A stretch of DNA of 64,000 nucleotides from Limonium bicolor (Eukaryota > Streptophyta > Magnoliopsida > Caryophyllales > Plumbaginaceae), in NCBI GenBank assembly GCA_023374045.1, contig CM041779.1, positions 297,362,167 through 297,426,166 on the forward strand, in the 5' to 3' direction. A model generated the notes under the pieces. That model searched no databases, had not been told where the DNA came from, and saw nothing but the letters and a program-made list of their open reading frames with translations. Shown piece by piece: positions 9,222 to 19,197 of this stretch. The number at the start of each line of letters is the position of its first letter. Positions within the stretch are counted from its first letter, which is position 1. A program made the position numbers and the translations under genes.

Positions 9222-10510
9222 CGGTGAGTTTACCAACCCAGCTGGAATATACCTGCACTGCCTTTCATCATCTCCACGTCAGTATTTCGCAAATCCCTCT
9301 GGCGAAGCAAGGAATATAAGAGCTCACCTCTCTTCATCAACGAACAAGGGATATACAAACTCTGCGTCTATTTTTCTCTTCACTTCCCTCATCATCGCCA
9401 GCCTGGAGAACGAGATACAAATCTGCTCGCAGCTTCCTCATTATCTTCAAACAGTCAACCAGAACATACAGGCTCTGCCCTTTTTTTCATTTCCACTTTC
9501 ACGGTAATTTCGCTCAACCAAACTGTCGAACAACGACATTCATCTCTAAACCTGTCTTAATTCACTCGGTAATTGGTAACCCCTGGCGACAAGAAAAACA
9601 TACAAGCACTGCCTCATTCCCGCTCAACGCTCTCTTCACCTACGGTAATTTGGCAACAAATAGCCCCATCCTCTCTTCAGCTCTTCACCAACCGCATTTT
9701 GCTTCCCAAACTGACGAACAAAGGAACACATCTGCTCTGCACCTGCACTTGCTTCAACTGACAAACAAGGAACATACATCCCTGTCCTGCTTCATCTCTC
9801 CTTCACGGTAGATTGCTACCCAATCCAGCAACAAGTGCTCATTCTCTTCACACGGCAAGCAAGCAAAGAGCATTTGTATACTCCACTGTTCATTATCCTC
9901 ACGCGGTTGGCAAACAAGGAGTATACATGCTCCATTTCTCCATTCTCTTCGTGTGGCTAGAAAACAAGGAGCACACACTCTGTCCATCCTCTTCATGACG
10001 GTATCCTTGCAACCCAACTGGAAATCCAAGGAATATCTGCTTCGCTTCTGTTCATTGCTCTTCATGACGGTATTTTGCAACCTCGCCTGCGAGACAAGCG
10101 ACTGCTACATCTTGTATACAAAGACAACATACCTGCTCTGCGCCTCATCCATGTTCTTCATCCACGGTAATTTGCACACCCTACTGGCGATTAAGGAACA
10201 TACCTCCTTTATCATCTCCTCATTTCCTTCATTCTGGGTAATTTTGCAACCCACCTGGCAAAAAATGAACGAGCAGCTCTCCCATCTCTTCACCGACGAA
10301 CATGGAATATACCTGCTCCTCCTCTTTGTTTCCTTTTTCCGCGGTAATTTTGCTACTCCTACTGCCGAACGAAGGAACATGCATCCTGCAATCCACATTC
10401 TACCTATCACCCGAACAAGGAATATACATATGCGTGCCTTAATCACTCTCCTGGCCAATAAGCAAGCATACAAAGAAGGTGCACGCTCCATCTCCCTGTG
10501 GGGCTATGAC
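9222..10510. repeat. Degenerate ~65-80 bp tandem array, right part
   Basis: Continuation of the array at 5489-5911. CGGTAATTTTGCAACC-like motifs recur near 9505, 9567, 9643, 9807, 9999, 10068, 10165, 10229 and 10340, with GAACAAGGAATATAC-like motifs between them and C/T-rich CATTCTCTTCA stretches. Roughly 15-20 units, strongly diverged, with variable spacing. Short frames run through it but keep no common phase. The right edge near 10510 is approximate. I do not recognise the family. Confidence 0.7.
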
Positions 10511-10942
10511 CATCGTAGTTCCACATCAAGCACAAACACCCTTACTTGACCCACTTGCGATTGCTGGGAAGACAAGATCCAGCGACAGGAACAGAAGAAG
10601 AGCTACTGGCAAAAGCAGATGGAGTAGAAGGGAGGAACAAGCTCTGATTCGTCTTCATCCGCTAGATATTACCGATCCATCCTGCTTCAAGGACATGTCA
10701 CCACTTCCTCTGAGGGTACACACCTTTTACTTGAGCAATTTTGAGCCTCTTTCGATGTGCATGATGTGGATAAATGCATGTAAATAGTGTGGGCATTCAT
10801 CCGCGCTTTCTTTGTTTATCTAAATGCTTTTTTCCCTTTTTTTTTCCTTTCAGTTAATCGTGAGTATGTATTTATTTATGAGTTTTTACGTTTGATAAGT
10901 ACAACAGATCCGTTGCTAAAATAACGGTGGTAATAATAGTTA
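10511..10942. other. Unassigned spacer
   Basis: Begins with a moderately GC-balanced stretch (to about 10790) and then becomes AT-rich with T-runs. No domain, repeat or RNA gene recognised; a 102-codon plus-strand frame crossing 10479-10787 has no family resemblance. Confidence 0.4.
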
Positions 10943-11256
10943 GAGCATGATTATCAAACAACTCATTTTTAACTTCTTAACATTCTCTCACACATTCTCT
11001 TTCTTCCACTTTAAGAAACCACCTCTAATTTTAACAATATTAAAAAACTCACATAAGTTTTTATTTTTTCTCTTCATCTATGTGGAGCTGTGATTGGAAT
11101 AATAATTGTTGTGGGGCCAATATTTGGGTTCTTAAGAGTTCTTGTGGAAGAACCCTCTCTCGTGGTTCTTAATCTCTCTCCTCCATCTTATTTCCCCCAT
11201 ATTTTTTATTTATTTTATTTAACTAAGAACCTTAAGAAGTATTGATAATCATAGTC
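10943..11256. mobile_element. PIF/Harbinger (Tourist-like) MITE, 314 bp
   Basis: Left end GAGCATGATTATCAA and right end TTGATAATCATAGTC form a 15-bp terminal inverted repeat with two mismatches. It is flanked on both sides by TTA (10940-10942 and 11257-11259), the 3-bp target duplication typical of PIF/Harbinger. The inside is AT-rich and non-coding, with CTTCTTAA/TTAAGAA near both ends. Confidence 0.75.
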
Positions 11257-11259
11257 TTA

Positions 11260-11759
11260 GCAACTTAGTTGAGGATTTAGTAGTTAATTTATTTTGAGTT
11301 TAAGATTACTAGGTGTTTTATTCTGTATTTAGATTTTGTTCGACCACGAAAAGTATTTTTTTTTTTTTTTAAAAAAGAAAAAAAAAGGTTAATAAAAATA
11401 GACTAGCATCCATAACCAAATCTCACGAAAATACTCATTTGCCTAGAATAGTTTGATTACCGTAGAAAAAAATATTATTATTACGAGTTTTGCATTAGGT
11501 TATGATCACATTGTTTGCTTACTTCTTTTAACTTAGATTCAGTTTGCTGATCTTATTAATTTATAGCCTAACAAAATTCAAAAGAAGAAATAAAAAAGTG
11601 AATGAACAGAAATAAGATAATGTGTTTGATAGTTTAGTTAGGATTGATTAATGCTTGGGTTTTTGACATTAGGCCTTAAACTTTTGGACTAATTAGAGTA
11701 CCTACTGATTCTTCAATAGCAATGAAACAAAACCAAGCCTTTTAAGTTCGAATAGCAGT
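11260..11759. other. AT-rich spacer without recognised features
   Basis: Contains a T-run followed by an A-rich run near 11357-11388 and short AT-rich words. No reading frame, hairpin or repeat stands out. It may include the undetermined start of the Tat-like LTR that follows. Confidence 0.35.
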
Positions 11760-12260
11760 TGCTATCAATTTTGGACTATGGCAAGGACAAGAATGTGACG
11801 AAGGCAAGAGGGTCAAAACAGTCCAGGCCACAGATCCCGATCCGGACCCCGGACCCCCTTCAGGACTTGTTCGGGCTTCAGTTTGGGCACCAAACATGTT
11901 CCGGCCCGCATTCTATGACCGGAACCCATGTTCCGGCCCCATACTCCATAACCGGATCCCGCATCCTACACTTTGAGGCGGAAGGCTTTATAAGGAAAGA
12001 AGTGCCAAAACTAGAAGGGTGGCTCCAATAAAGTAATACCACATGTGCAAGGATTAAGAGATAGGCCTCACTCTTGAAAGTCTATAAATAGAGGTGGGAA
12101 ACTCATTGTAAGGGGACACAAATATAAGAAGAGAGAGAAAACACTAGGAAGCTCTCTAAACTTGTAATACCAAAAAGAAGGAATGAAGACCAATATATTC
12201 CTTGGTGTTTGGTCTGTAGTCTCTGGATGTTAACGTGTAGAACCAAATTACACGTTTTCA
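11760..12260 (+). repeat. 5' LTR of a Tat-like gypsy element (left boundary uncertain)
   Basis: The right end (…CGTTTTCA at 12260) is directly followed by the PBS TGGCGCCGTCTGTGGGA, the same arrangement as at 40640. A TATA-like TCTATAAATA lies at 12081-12090, about 180 bp before the LTR end. A block rich in CCGGACC/TTCCGGCCC words lies at 11830-11960. The start cannot be fixed because the partner LTR is not in the window. Confidence 0.65.
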
Positions 12261-12262
12261 TT

Positions 12263-12279
12263 TGGCGCCGTCTGTGGGA
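12263..12279 (+). other. Primer-binding site of the Tat-like element
   Basis: TGGCGCCGTCTGTGGGA, two bases after the LTR end. It is identical to the PBS of the second Tat-like element at 40643-40659. This PBS type is characteristic of plant Tat/Ogre-group gypsy elements. Confidence 0.8.
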
Positions 12280-13217
12280 AACGGACAACCAGAATGGTAA
12301 CCACGATGCATCCACAATGAGAATAGTTCTTTCGTTCGAAGATTCGGAAAAGTGACTCGGTAAATTCATCCTCGGATTTCATCCGAATATCTTAGGAAGT
12401 CAAAAATATTTCATCGCAGCCTTGTTCATAAACACAAAGGTTTTCGGAGTAGTCGTCCTCGTCGAAATCGTCGAAACCGTCCTTCGATCCGCCGGGGGAA
12501 AGTAGTACGCGTCTCGATCAAGAAAACACCGCGGAAAGCGAATCAGATCGAGAAAATTGAGAGATCCATCTACGAAAGATCGACCTCAAAGATTGAATCA
12601 TTGTCGGTTCAATTCAGAAAATCAACTTGCGTCTTTGAAGGAAATAGCGAACAAGGACCTTGAAGTACGGGTTGGACTACCGAAGTTCATAATTCTATCA
12701 TGAGCAAGATAAGTTGTTCTTAAAGGAAAATGAGCGATTCGCCGGTTGATTGAAAAATCTGTAGAAGAATACTATAACCATCGATTGGCTTCCAGAGCCG
12801 ATTGATCCAAGAAGTCGATCGATCCATTCACTAGCATCGGGAAATTCGTCAAGACGAGCAACGAATTCTCAAACGCCGGAGCTTATTCAGATCTAAAATA
12901 AAGTTCATCTGTTGATGTTCACGATACAAGTAAATATACGAAAAGTGATAAATGAAATGAGTCCATATACGGAGAACCAATTCTCGATCAAGAAAGAAAC
13001 GGTTTAAAAAGCGATCTCAGATCTAGGTCTACAACTCCATCCAGAGGGAGTGCGAATTGTCCTTCGTTCAGGAGACGGCGACCTCTCAGACTTCAAATCG
13101 GGATTTAACTGACAAATCTCAGTTGACGATAGCGTTTCCTTCTAAATCTGAATCTACGAAAGGGAAACTCATTCTTCCCCCTTATATGATCGATCAGATT
13201 TGTTAGCTCATGTGTCG
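12280..13217 (+). pseudogene. Leader and 5' internal remnant of the Tat-like element
   Basis: Follows the PBS, with no open frame longer than 60 codons and no domain I can identify. By position it should be leader and the N-terminal part of gag. It is cut at 13217 by the LTR of the Tekay-like element, and no continuation of this element appears to the right at 27790. Confidence 0.45.
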
Positions 13218-13698
13218 TGAAATACCCCAAACTTAGATATGTGTCGGTTTAAATGATAAACTAAGATATAAGGAGGCTAAATAATGCCTTAGAACATTAA
13301 GAAACATTTCTAATCAAAGAAAATATAAGGAAACACCAAAAGAGCAGTTTAAGCAAAAACGTGCTCTAAGCTTGGAGAGATATGGGAGAGTACCCAAATA
13401 TTGTTCCAAGACCTTAGTAATATCCTAATGGTCATTTTAAATCAATTACCAAAGAAAACCAAGCTTGAAAACAAGTTAAAACACAAAATGTGCTTTAAGG
13501 AGTCTTAAAGCACGTTTTTGAAAAATTGTCTTGTAAATGAGTTTTGAATGGCTAAATGTCCATCATTACTCTTTAATTAATATGTGTACTATATAGTATC
13601 ACATTGGAGGTCTATATCAAGGAAATCAAAAATTTCACAACAATGTGCCTTGTTTTTGATGAATAGTGAATTTATTAAGCTAGTTTATAACATAAGTC

Positions 13699-13707
13699 TA
13701 TATAAGT
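13699..13707 (+). promoter_or_regulatory. Candidate TATA box of element B LTR
   Basis: CTATATAAG about 480 bp into the LTR, with TTATATAAG at the same place in the right LTR (about 24142). It is followed by GTGAGAC in both. Consensus match and position only. Confidence 0.35.
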
Positions 13708-15542
13708 GAGACATTTGGTCAACAAAGACTAAACTACCCTCATACAAAAGGGGGCCGGTTTCTTAAGGGGTGAGTCACCACCTTTATGACTCATTAAGTG
13801 ATTAAGGAAGCAAATAAGTCTTTTAAAGCCTAAGGTACTATTCACCTTTTTACATAATATCTCACCTTTAGTGATTCTCTCTCCTCACTTCTTCATTCTT
13901 CCTTGTTCACACGGTTTTCTTGCTCTCTTTCTCTTCTCCATTCACGTAGAGCTCACCTCCATGCTAGCTCCATCTTCTCTTGCACACATCTTGCTCATTT
14001 AAGCTCCAAATCCAAAACAAAATAGATATTCTTCTTAGTTAGCTCAAGCTCCTCCTTTCTATCTTTTCAAAACTTCAAGAGCTTCATTTTGGTGCCAAGT
14101 CAAACCACCATTAGAGGAGGAAATTCAAGTTTGGAGACTCCATTGGCATCTCCATTCTCTTAAGGTAAAGAAAGTGTAAGAAAATCTAGGTTTCCACCAT
14201 TTTCTTCACTTGACCGAAAATATATACTCATGGGACTCCATGTTTATGCCTTGTTCTAGCTTGTTTCTACTCTTCAAAGGAGAGAGGAGGTCCTTCTTGC
14301 TTCACATCCAAGTTGTCTTGAGAAACCAAGGTAAAACAATCACATTAATACCTTAAAACATATTTTAAACCTAGGGTTTGTTCCTTAGGGTTAATGTGTT
14401 ATCTAGTACTCATTGGAGTCATTGGATATTGGTTAGAACATTGGCAAGGAGAATCACATTGGTGACCGAGATTGAACAAAGAAAACCTAAGGAGAAAAGC
14501 TTTTAAGCTTGTGAGAAAACAAGGTAAATTACTTACCTTAAGGTGTTGTTGTTTAAGGGAATGAGGATGTGGATATATGATGAGTTTAGTGATAGAGTTT
14601 ATATTGGGAAGGTGCTATAAAACCTAGGAGAAACAATGTCTACTCTTGTGAACTGTGACTAATGAGCAAATGAGAAAAGAGATAGTTTAAGAAATAAGGT
14701 GAAGTACAAGAAGCATTTTATTTCAATGGGAGCCTTGTTAGAGTGTATTCGCAGGTTGAAGGCATATATATGTGGAAATTCATGGTTAAGATTATTGTCA
14801 TTTAAGGGCCTAAGTGCCAAGCATTTGGAGTTTAAGCACTATATGATTGTTGTGTGATTTTGGTGCAAATTGGGTGTTAAGCTATTGTGATGAGAATTGT
14901 GTGGTATTTGTTGTTTGGTGGAGAAAACCCATGTGTTAGGAGGTACTATATACTAGAGAACCTATGGCAAAATTTAAAGGAGAGTTTAAGTGTTTAAGAT
15001 ATCCTAAGGAATTTAATGACTAAGGAGTACTAGGAATGTTCTATAGGTTGTCTTGATGAAAAGGGTGAAGTTAAGGTATTTTAATGACTTATGATGACTT
15101 AGGTAACACCATGGAAGGTTTAGGAATCAAGAGAATGTATTGGAGTATTTAGGACTTAGGCAAGTGTTGGTGCACATCTAGAAGGAAATAATGTAATGAT
15201 GATGGAAGTTTAATCTTGTTAAGGAACATTAAGAGAATGTTTTAAAAGAGTTTAGATAGTGAGAGATGCTTGGGAGATGATGTTATATGGTGAAGAAACA
15301 GTTGGCATAGTGGTTACATTAGGTATGAACCACCACAAAGAAACCTAGAGGAAAAAACATTACAAGTGTTGGCATTATTACAAGGAAAATGCATAATGAC
15401 TAAGATGGATTTTGGTGGATGAATTAAGGTATTTTAAGGAGGGCTTAAGGTGTGTTTGAGGTGCCCAAATGAGGTTATAACATATGAGGATATATGAGGA
15501 GAAGTTTGGAGTTGAAAAGGAATTTAGAAACAAGTTTTTGGA

Positions 15543-15865
15543 GCCGACCGCCTTAGACCGGACTTGCAAGGTCGTCGGGCTCTGTTACACTACCGGAAAA
15601 TGTTTCTGGAATCGACCGGACTTGGGGGACCGGACCTACAAGTCCGGTCGGGCTTGTTTTGTGAGAGGGGAAATGTTTTCTGGAATGGACCGGACATGGA
15701 CCGGACTTGTCAAGTCCGTCGGCATGAATTTAGTACGGATTATAAGTCTCTGGAATCGACCGGACATAGGACCGGACATGTAAGTCCGTCGGAGTGAATT
15801 TTCTAACGGTAAAAGGTACTGGAATGGACCGGACTTGGCAAGTCCGGTCGGTAAGTCCGGTCGAG
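15543..15865 (+). repeat. GC-rich inverted-repeat block in left LTR of element B
   Basis: Several units of the form TCTGGAATNGACCGGAC...GTCCGGTCGG. The last is a nearly perfect hairpin at 15827-15849 (11-bp arms GACCGGACTTG / CAAGTCCGGTC, one-base loop). The block stands out by its high GC in an AT-rich LTR. The matching block of the right LTR is at 25983-26309. Confidence 0.85.
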
Positions 15866-16960
15866 CCTAAAAATAAAAAAAAAAGAAATTTTCAATTTCT
15901 AAAAATGGTAATGGGTAAAGAGGTATGCCCTTGGAAGGGTAGTAATGATTGGGACCCTAAGAACTTAAGGAATTAAGTTAAGATTAAGTATAAGTTTTAA
16001 TGTTTAAAGTTAAGTTGTAAGATAAGTGATAAGACTTAGAGAGGTTATTGAATGGAGTCCTTAGGGACTAAGTGAGTTAAGTAAGGTGCAAATAACTAAT
16101 AACCTAAAAATGAATGAATGTTTTAGGTTTGTGAATGGGACCCCCGAAGAAGGTTAACAAACAACGATCGACGGTGAACGGTACAATCCTTTTCGTGACC
16201 TGCTTGCTAACGAGGTGTCCCTCGGCTTGTGTGCTATCTGTTTATTTGCTATGACTAAAACAAGATAAAGCATGCAACCGGTTATATTGTTTCTCGTTGT
16301 GTTGTGTTACATTTACACTAACCCGCGAGGCTTGAGATTGTTACTAACCAGTTTAGTACTTACTGAGTTAAGAATAAGAGTTAAGTTGATGGTTGTTGGT
16401 TAATGCCCGATAAGGCTTAGCTAGCACATGATGTTTAAGGTGTCTACTAACTGGAACTTGAGTGAGGAAACCCGGGACCGATCTCCGGTCATGCATGCTA
16501 AGTGGAAAGGGGGACGGTATCTGAATCAGATCCGCCCTCCGCTTAAGGACTTGTCTTCGGACTTGTAGCCTAGGGCCGGTTGCCGGCTCAGCTACGCTGG
16601 ACTCCCGTCCAGAGTAGGTGGCATTAAGATGGTGCGGTGGGATCACCTAAATCCCAGGTTCGAATTAAGCTACAACCAATCCCTTCCAGGAAGGTTTGTG
16701 TACTGAGATTAAGATTAAGACTGAGATTGAGATTAAGATTAAGGTAGGTAAGGAACTGAGATTAAGGAAATGAGGACTAAGGAGGGGGTTACTAACCCAC
16801 TTGTTAAGGGAACGCTTGAGTCGTTCATTGCTTGTGAACTATATATGTTCATCTGGGTTTGTTATTGCACTTCATATTATGTTTGTGTATGTAATCAATT
16901 TCCATGCTATCGACAATTAGTCGTCGTAGCCCGTTAGCTTGGGGGCCATGAGAGGGTGTA

Positions 16961-16990
16961 CCAGCATTCGTGCTGACCCCCTCGGGGGCT
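16961..16990 (+). other. Conserved hairpin near LTR 3' end (element B)
   Basis: CCAGCATTCGTGCTG followed by ACCCCCTCGGGGGCT: two adjacent stems, then a T-rich stretch and TTGCAGGTAAG. The same layout with changed bases occurs at 27402-27430, 27974-28004, 37594-37623 and, on the minus strand, 58763-58791. It could be an R/U5 RNA structure such as a processing or polyadenylation element. Confidence 0.6.
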
Positions 16991-17348
16991 ATTTTTACAC
17001 TTGCAGGTAAGAGGCCCATGAGGACGCACTACGAGAGTAGGAGCGTTTAGGCTTAGGAGGGGACTTTTATTTTGAGTTCGGGTTGCGCCTGTGCACCCGA
17101 CTGTTGATATTAAACTGTTGTAAGTTGAGATTATGTTTGAGATACTAGTACTCGGTTGGTCGTGGTATTATGAACGTTGACGTGTAAATTGGATATTGTT
17201 TTTGGATAAGTATTGTAAGTATTTTAACCGGTATCTTCTAACGATCAGACCGTGGCAAGGTTCAGGTTTGTTTATTTCCGCTGCGACATATTCGATTAAG
17301 TGTTCAGATTGCGATAACCACGATAGGCTTTGGATGGGTGTTACAAAG

Positions 17349-17376
17349 TGGTATCAGAGCGTAGTTACGCTCTGAT
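17349..17376 (+). other. Primer-binding site in a perfect hairpin (element B)
   Basis: TGGTATCAGAGC (17349-17360) is the initiator-Met tRNA PBS, three bases after the LTR end. ATCAGAGCGTA at 17353-17363 pairs perfectly with TACGCTCTGAT at 17366-17376, so most of the PBS lies in an 11-bp stem. Confidence 0.88.
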
Positions 17377-17574
17377 CAAGAAATACCGGATATAGTGACC
17401 ACCGAGTTAGGATATAAGTTAAGGAATAAGTATTGGGTTAAGGGTGTGAGAAGTTAGAGTGAGTAGAGTCAGATGACCACTAATAAGTGTGGATTGTCTT
17501 TACCGTCTACGGACGTTATAAATTTACTAACCAAACAGTGGTGAATGAATCTAATGTAAGTTATGCTTGTTCAG

Positions 17575-18210
17575 ATGGCAGGACGCCCTAGAGGAGGCCG
17601 AGGTCGCGGCCGGGGTGAGATATTCCAGTATACCTGGAGGGCAGACGATCGCAGAGATCGTCTGCCGCTTTAGGGCACATGGGCTATCAGCCCGGTGTGG
17701 GTGCACCACCTCCACCGCCACAACCTAGGGAACCCAACTGGGTGAAGAGTCTATCAGATCTTCGACCCCGCTCACTTCAAGGGGAGACCGATCCCGCCAA
17801 GCTTGAGGCGTACATCTCCGAGCTGGAGACCGCCTTCGAGACCCTTGATGTCCCTGCTGGGATCAAGGTGCGCTTAGCTGCTTTCTACCTGAAGGGGGCG
17901 GCGGGCGATTGGTGGAAGCTGGTGAGGGCCGAGCATGTGGCCAACCCAGAGTTCGGCTGGAGCAGTACACCGCCTTGCTACGGGCAAAGTACTATCCCCC
18001 CATGTCCAGACGAAGAAGCGCTTGCAGTTAGATGCGCTTAAGCAGTCGGACAAGATGACGGTGGACGAGTATTACTCAGAGTTCACCGCCTTGCTCCGTC
18101 TTCTGCCAGGTCTAGGGTATTCTGACCAGATCTTGGTAGACCGCTTCTATGGCGGGCTTAGCCATCGACTCCGCTACGGCATGGGGCCGACGAGTTACAC
18201 TACCTTGCAG
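17575..18210 (+). CDS. gag exon 1 of chromovirus B (frameshifted)
   Basis: Starts ATG GCA GGA CGC with an Arg/Gly-rich N-terminus (MAGRPRGGRGRGRG), typical of Tekay/Del Gag. After a frameshift near 17660 come the proline stretch PPPPPQPREPNW and the retrotransposon Gag core: LEAYISELETAFE, VRLAAFYLKGAAGDWW and, after another frameshift near 17965, the KKRLQLDALKQS...VDEYYSEFTALLRLLPG segment. Gag forms the virus-like particle. The frame ends with TTLQ at 18210, where a GT donor follows in phase 0 and the Gag homology resumes at 18297. A short inverted repeat lies at 17642-17666. Confidence 0.85.
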
Positions 18211-18296
18211 GTAATAAGAATGATTGAAAATTGAGTAGTGGTGAATAAGATTTAGATTATGAGAAATAAGTGAGACTAATACTATGGGAAAAGCAG
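18211..18296 (+). other. Putative intron 1 within gag (86 bp)
   Basis: CAG|GTAATAAG ... AAAAGCAG|GAG. The segment is AT-rich with in-frame stops from 18232. Removing it joins TTLQ to ECYHAAAK in phase 0 and restores the expected Gag continuation. Canonical GT-AG ends; no transcript evidence is available to me. Confidence 0.65.
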
Positions 18297-18548
18297 GAGT
18301 GCTATCATGCCGCTGCTAAGGTTGAGATTACCGTCCAGCTGAGGGACGAGGAGAATGCAAGAGGAAGAGTGCTGGGAAGAGCTCAGAGAGTCAAGGGCAA
18401 GGAGGGTACAAGAAACAAAAGTACCAGCCTCAGGCCCAGAAGAATCAGAACCCGAAAGGGAAGGAGGAAAAGGAGAAGGCTTCGGAAGAGCCATTGAAGC
18501 TGACCTATGCTATTGCAGCTACACCACTGCGCTCTAAGGCGCCAAAGG
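18297..18548 (+). CDS. gag exon 2 of chromovirus B (frameshifted)
   Basis: Begins ECYHAAAKVEI in phase 0 with exon 1; this is the LQEC... segment following the Gag core in Tekay-type elements. Around 18360-18405 the frame shifts, after which GYKKQKYQPQAQ and KGKEEKEK, a Lys/Gln-rich linker, lead to LKLTYAIAATPLRSKAPK. The exon ends in phase 1 at 18548, where a GTGAGA donor follows. Two competing short frames across this exon come from the same frameshift. It is a linker between the Gag core and the zinc knuckles. Confidence 0.7.
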
Positions 18549-18630
18549 GTGAGAAAAATTGATATTGAATGAGTTAAGAAATAAATTAGTAACTGATTGA
18601 GATATGAGAATTGACAATGTGAATCATCAG
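18549..18630 (+). other. Putative intron 2 within gag (82 bp)
   Basis: AAAGG|GTGAGAAAA ... GAATCATCAG|GATCTGAG. AT-rich, with stops in frame. Excision joins Gly across a phase-1 boundary (G|GA) and continues directly into the zinc-knuckle exon. Canonical GT-AG. Confidence 0.65.
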
Positions 18631-18971
18631 GATCTGAGACTGAGAGGGGAGCCGGTGGTGGCTACCAGCGACGCTTCATCTGTAGATGGTGTCACAAGGA
18701 CCACCCCGGGCTCGACTGTAAGGGAATAAGGTGGAGTGCAACTTCTGTGGTGTCTATGGGCATCGAGCTTATGAGTGTTACCGGAATCCTGCTAGCAGAG
18801 CCTATAGGCCCGACACCAGGGGCAAGGGCAAGACCGATCAGGGAGCTGGATCTGACGGTCAGAAGAAAGTGCAGCAGCCGGCGGACAAAAACCCACGGGC
18901 GACCCAGAAGACGGGGCCCACTCTACATATGGTGGATCGGGACGATGAGCCTGAGCCCTCATCGAGGCCAG
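18631..18971 (+). CDS. gag exon 3: two zinc knuckles (frameshifted)
   Basis: Carries CRWCHKDHPGLDC (CX2CX3HX4C) and, after a one-base frameshift near 18725, CNFCGVYGHRAYEC (CX2CX4HX4C). Paired nucleocapsid knuckles are usual in Tekay-like Gag and bind the genomic RNA. The tail is basic and Pro/Gly-rich, ending DDEPEPSSRP plus one base at 18971 (phase 1). Without splicing the frame runs a few codons further and stops at 18991 before the AlkB cassette. With splicing it is in frame with both the AlkB exon at 19198 and the protease-pol exon at 19996. Confidence 0.8.
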
Positions 18972-19197
18972 GTACCACTATAACTATTTAGTAATAAACT
19001 ACCTGCTTACCGCATTATCATGCATGTTTGGTGAAATATATGAGTTAAGTAAAAAAAAATAGAGAGATAGAACCTAAGTAAGACATAACCTACTACCACT
19101 CTAGGAAAATTCAACATCTGCTACCCTATACCATCTACATCTAACCCGGAGCACACACCGACATCGAAACCACACACTTTCCACCGAACAATGTCAG
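18972..19197 (+). other. Putative intron 3 (short form) between gag and AlkB cassette
   Basis: CCAG|GTACCA ... AATGTCAG|GTTATCC. Phase 1 on both sides: the codon G|GT is restored and the AlkB frame follows. The 3' half is C/A-rich. A longer alternative uses the same donor and the acceptor at 19995/19996. Confidence 0.5.

Larger units (their letters stand above)
13218..17345 (+). repeat. 5' LTR (4128 bp) of Tekay-like chromovirus B
   Basis: Starts TGAAATACCCC and ends GGTGTTACA; repeated at 23664-27789. Such long LTRs and the iMet PBS fit the Tekay/Del chromovirus group. Landmarks are a TATA-like CTATATAAG near 13699, a GC-rich block of inverted repeats at 15543-15865 and a conserved hairpin region at 16961-16990. 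Differences from the right LTR are a low percentage of substitutions plus many one-base indels. Frames within it (for example 15484-15797) come from the repeat block. Confidence 0.93.

Noticed and set aside
15484..15976. Several overlapping plus-strand frames, repeated at 25980-26358
   Set aside because: Products of the GC-rich inverted-repeat block in the LTRs of element B; frames differ between the two LTRs because of indels.
17642..17666. Inverted repeat GCAGACGATC...GATCGTCTGC within gag
   Set aside because: Lies in coding sequence where both arms encode expected Gag residues; probably chance.
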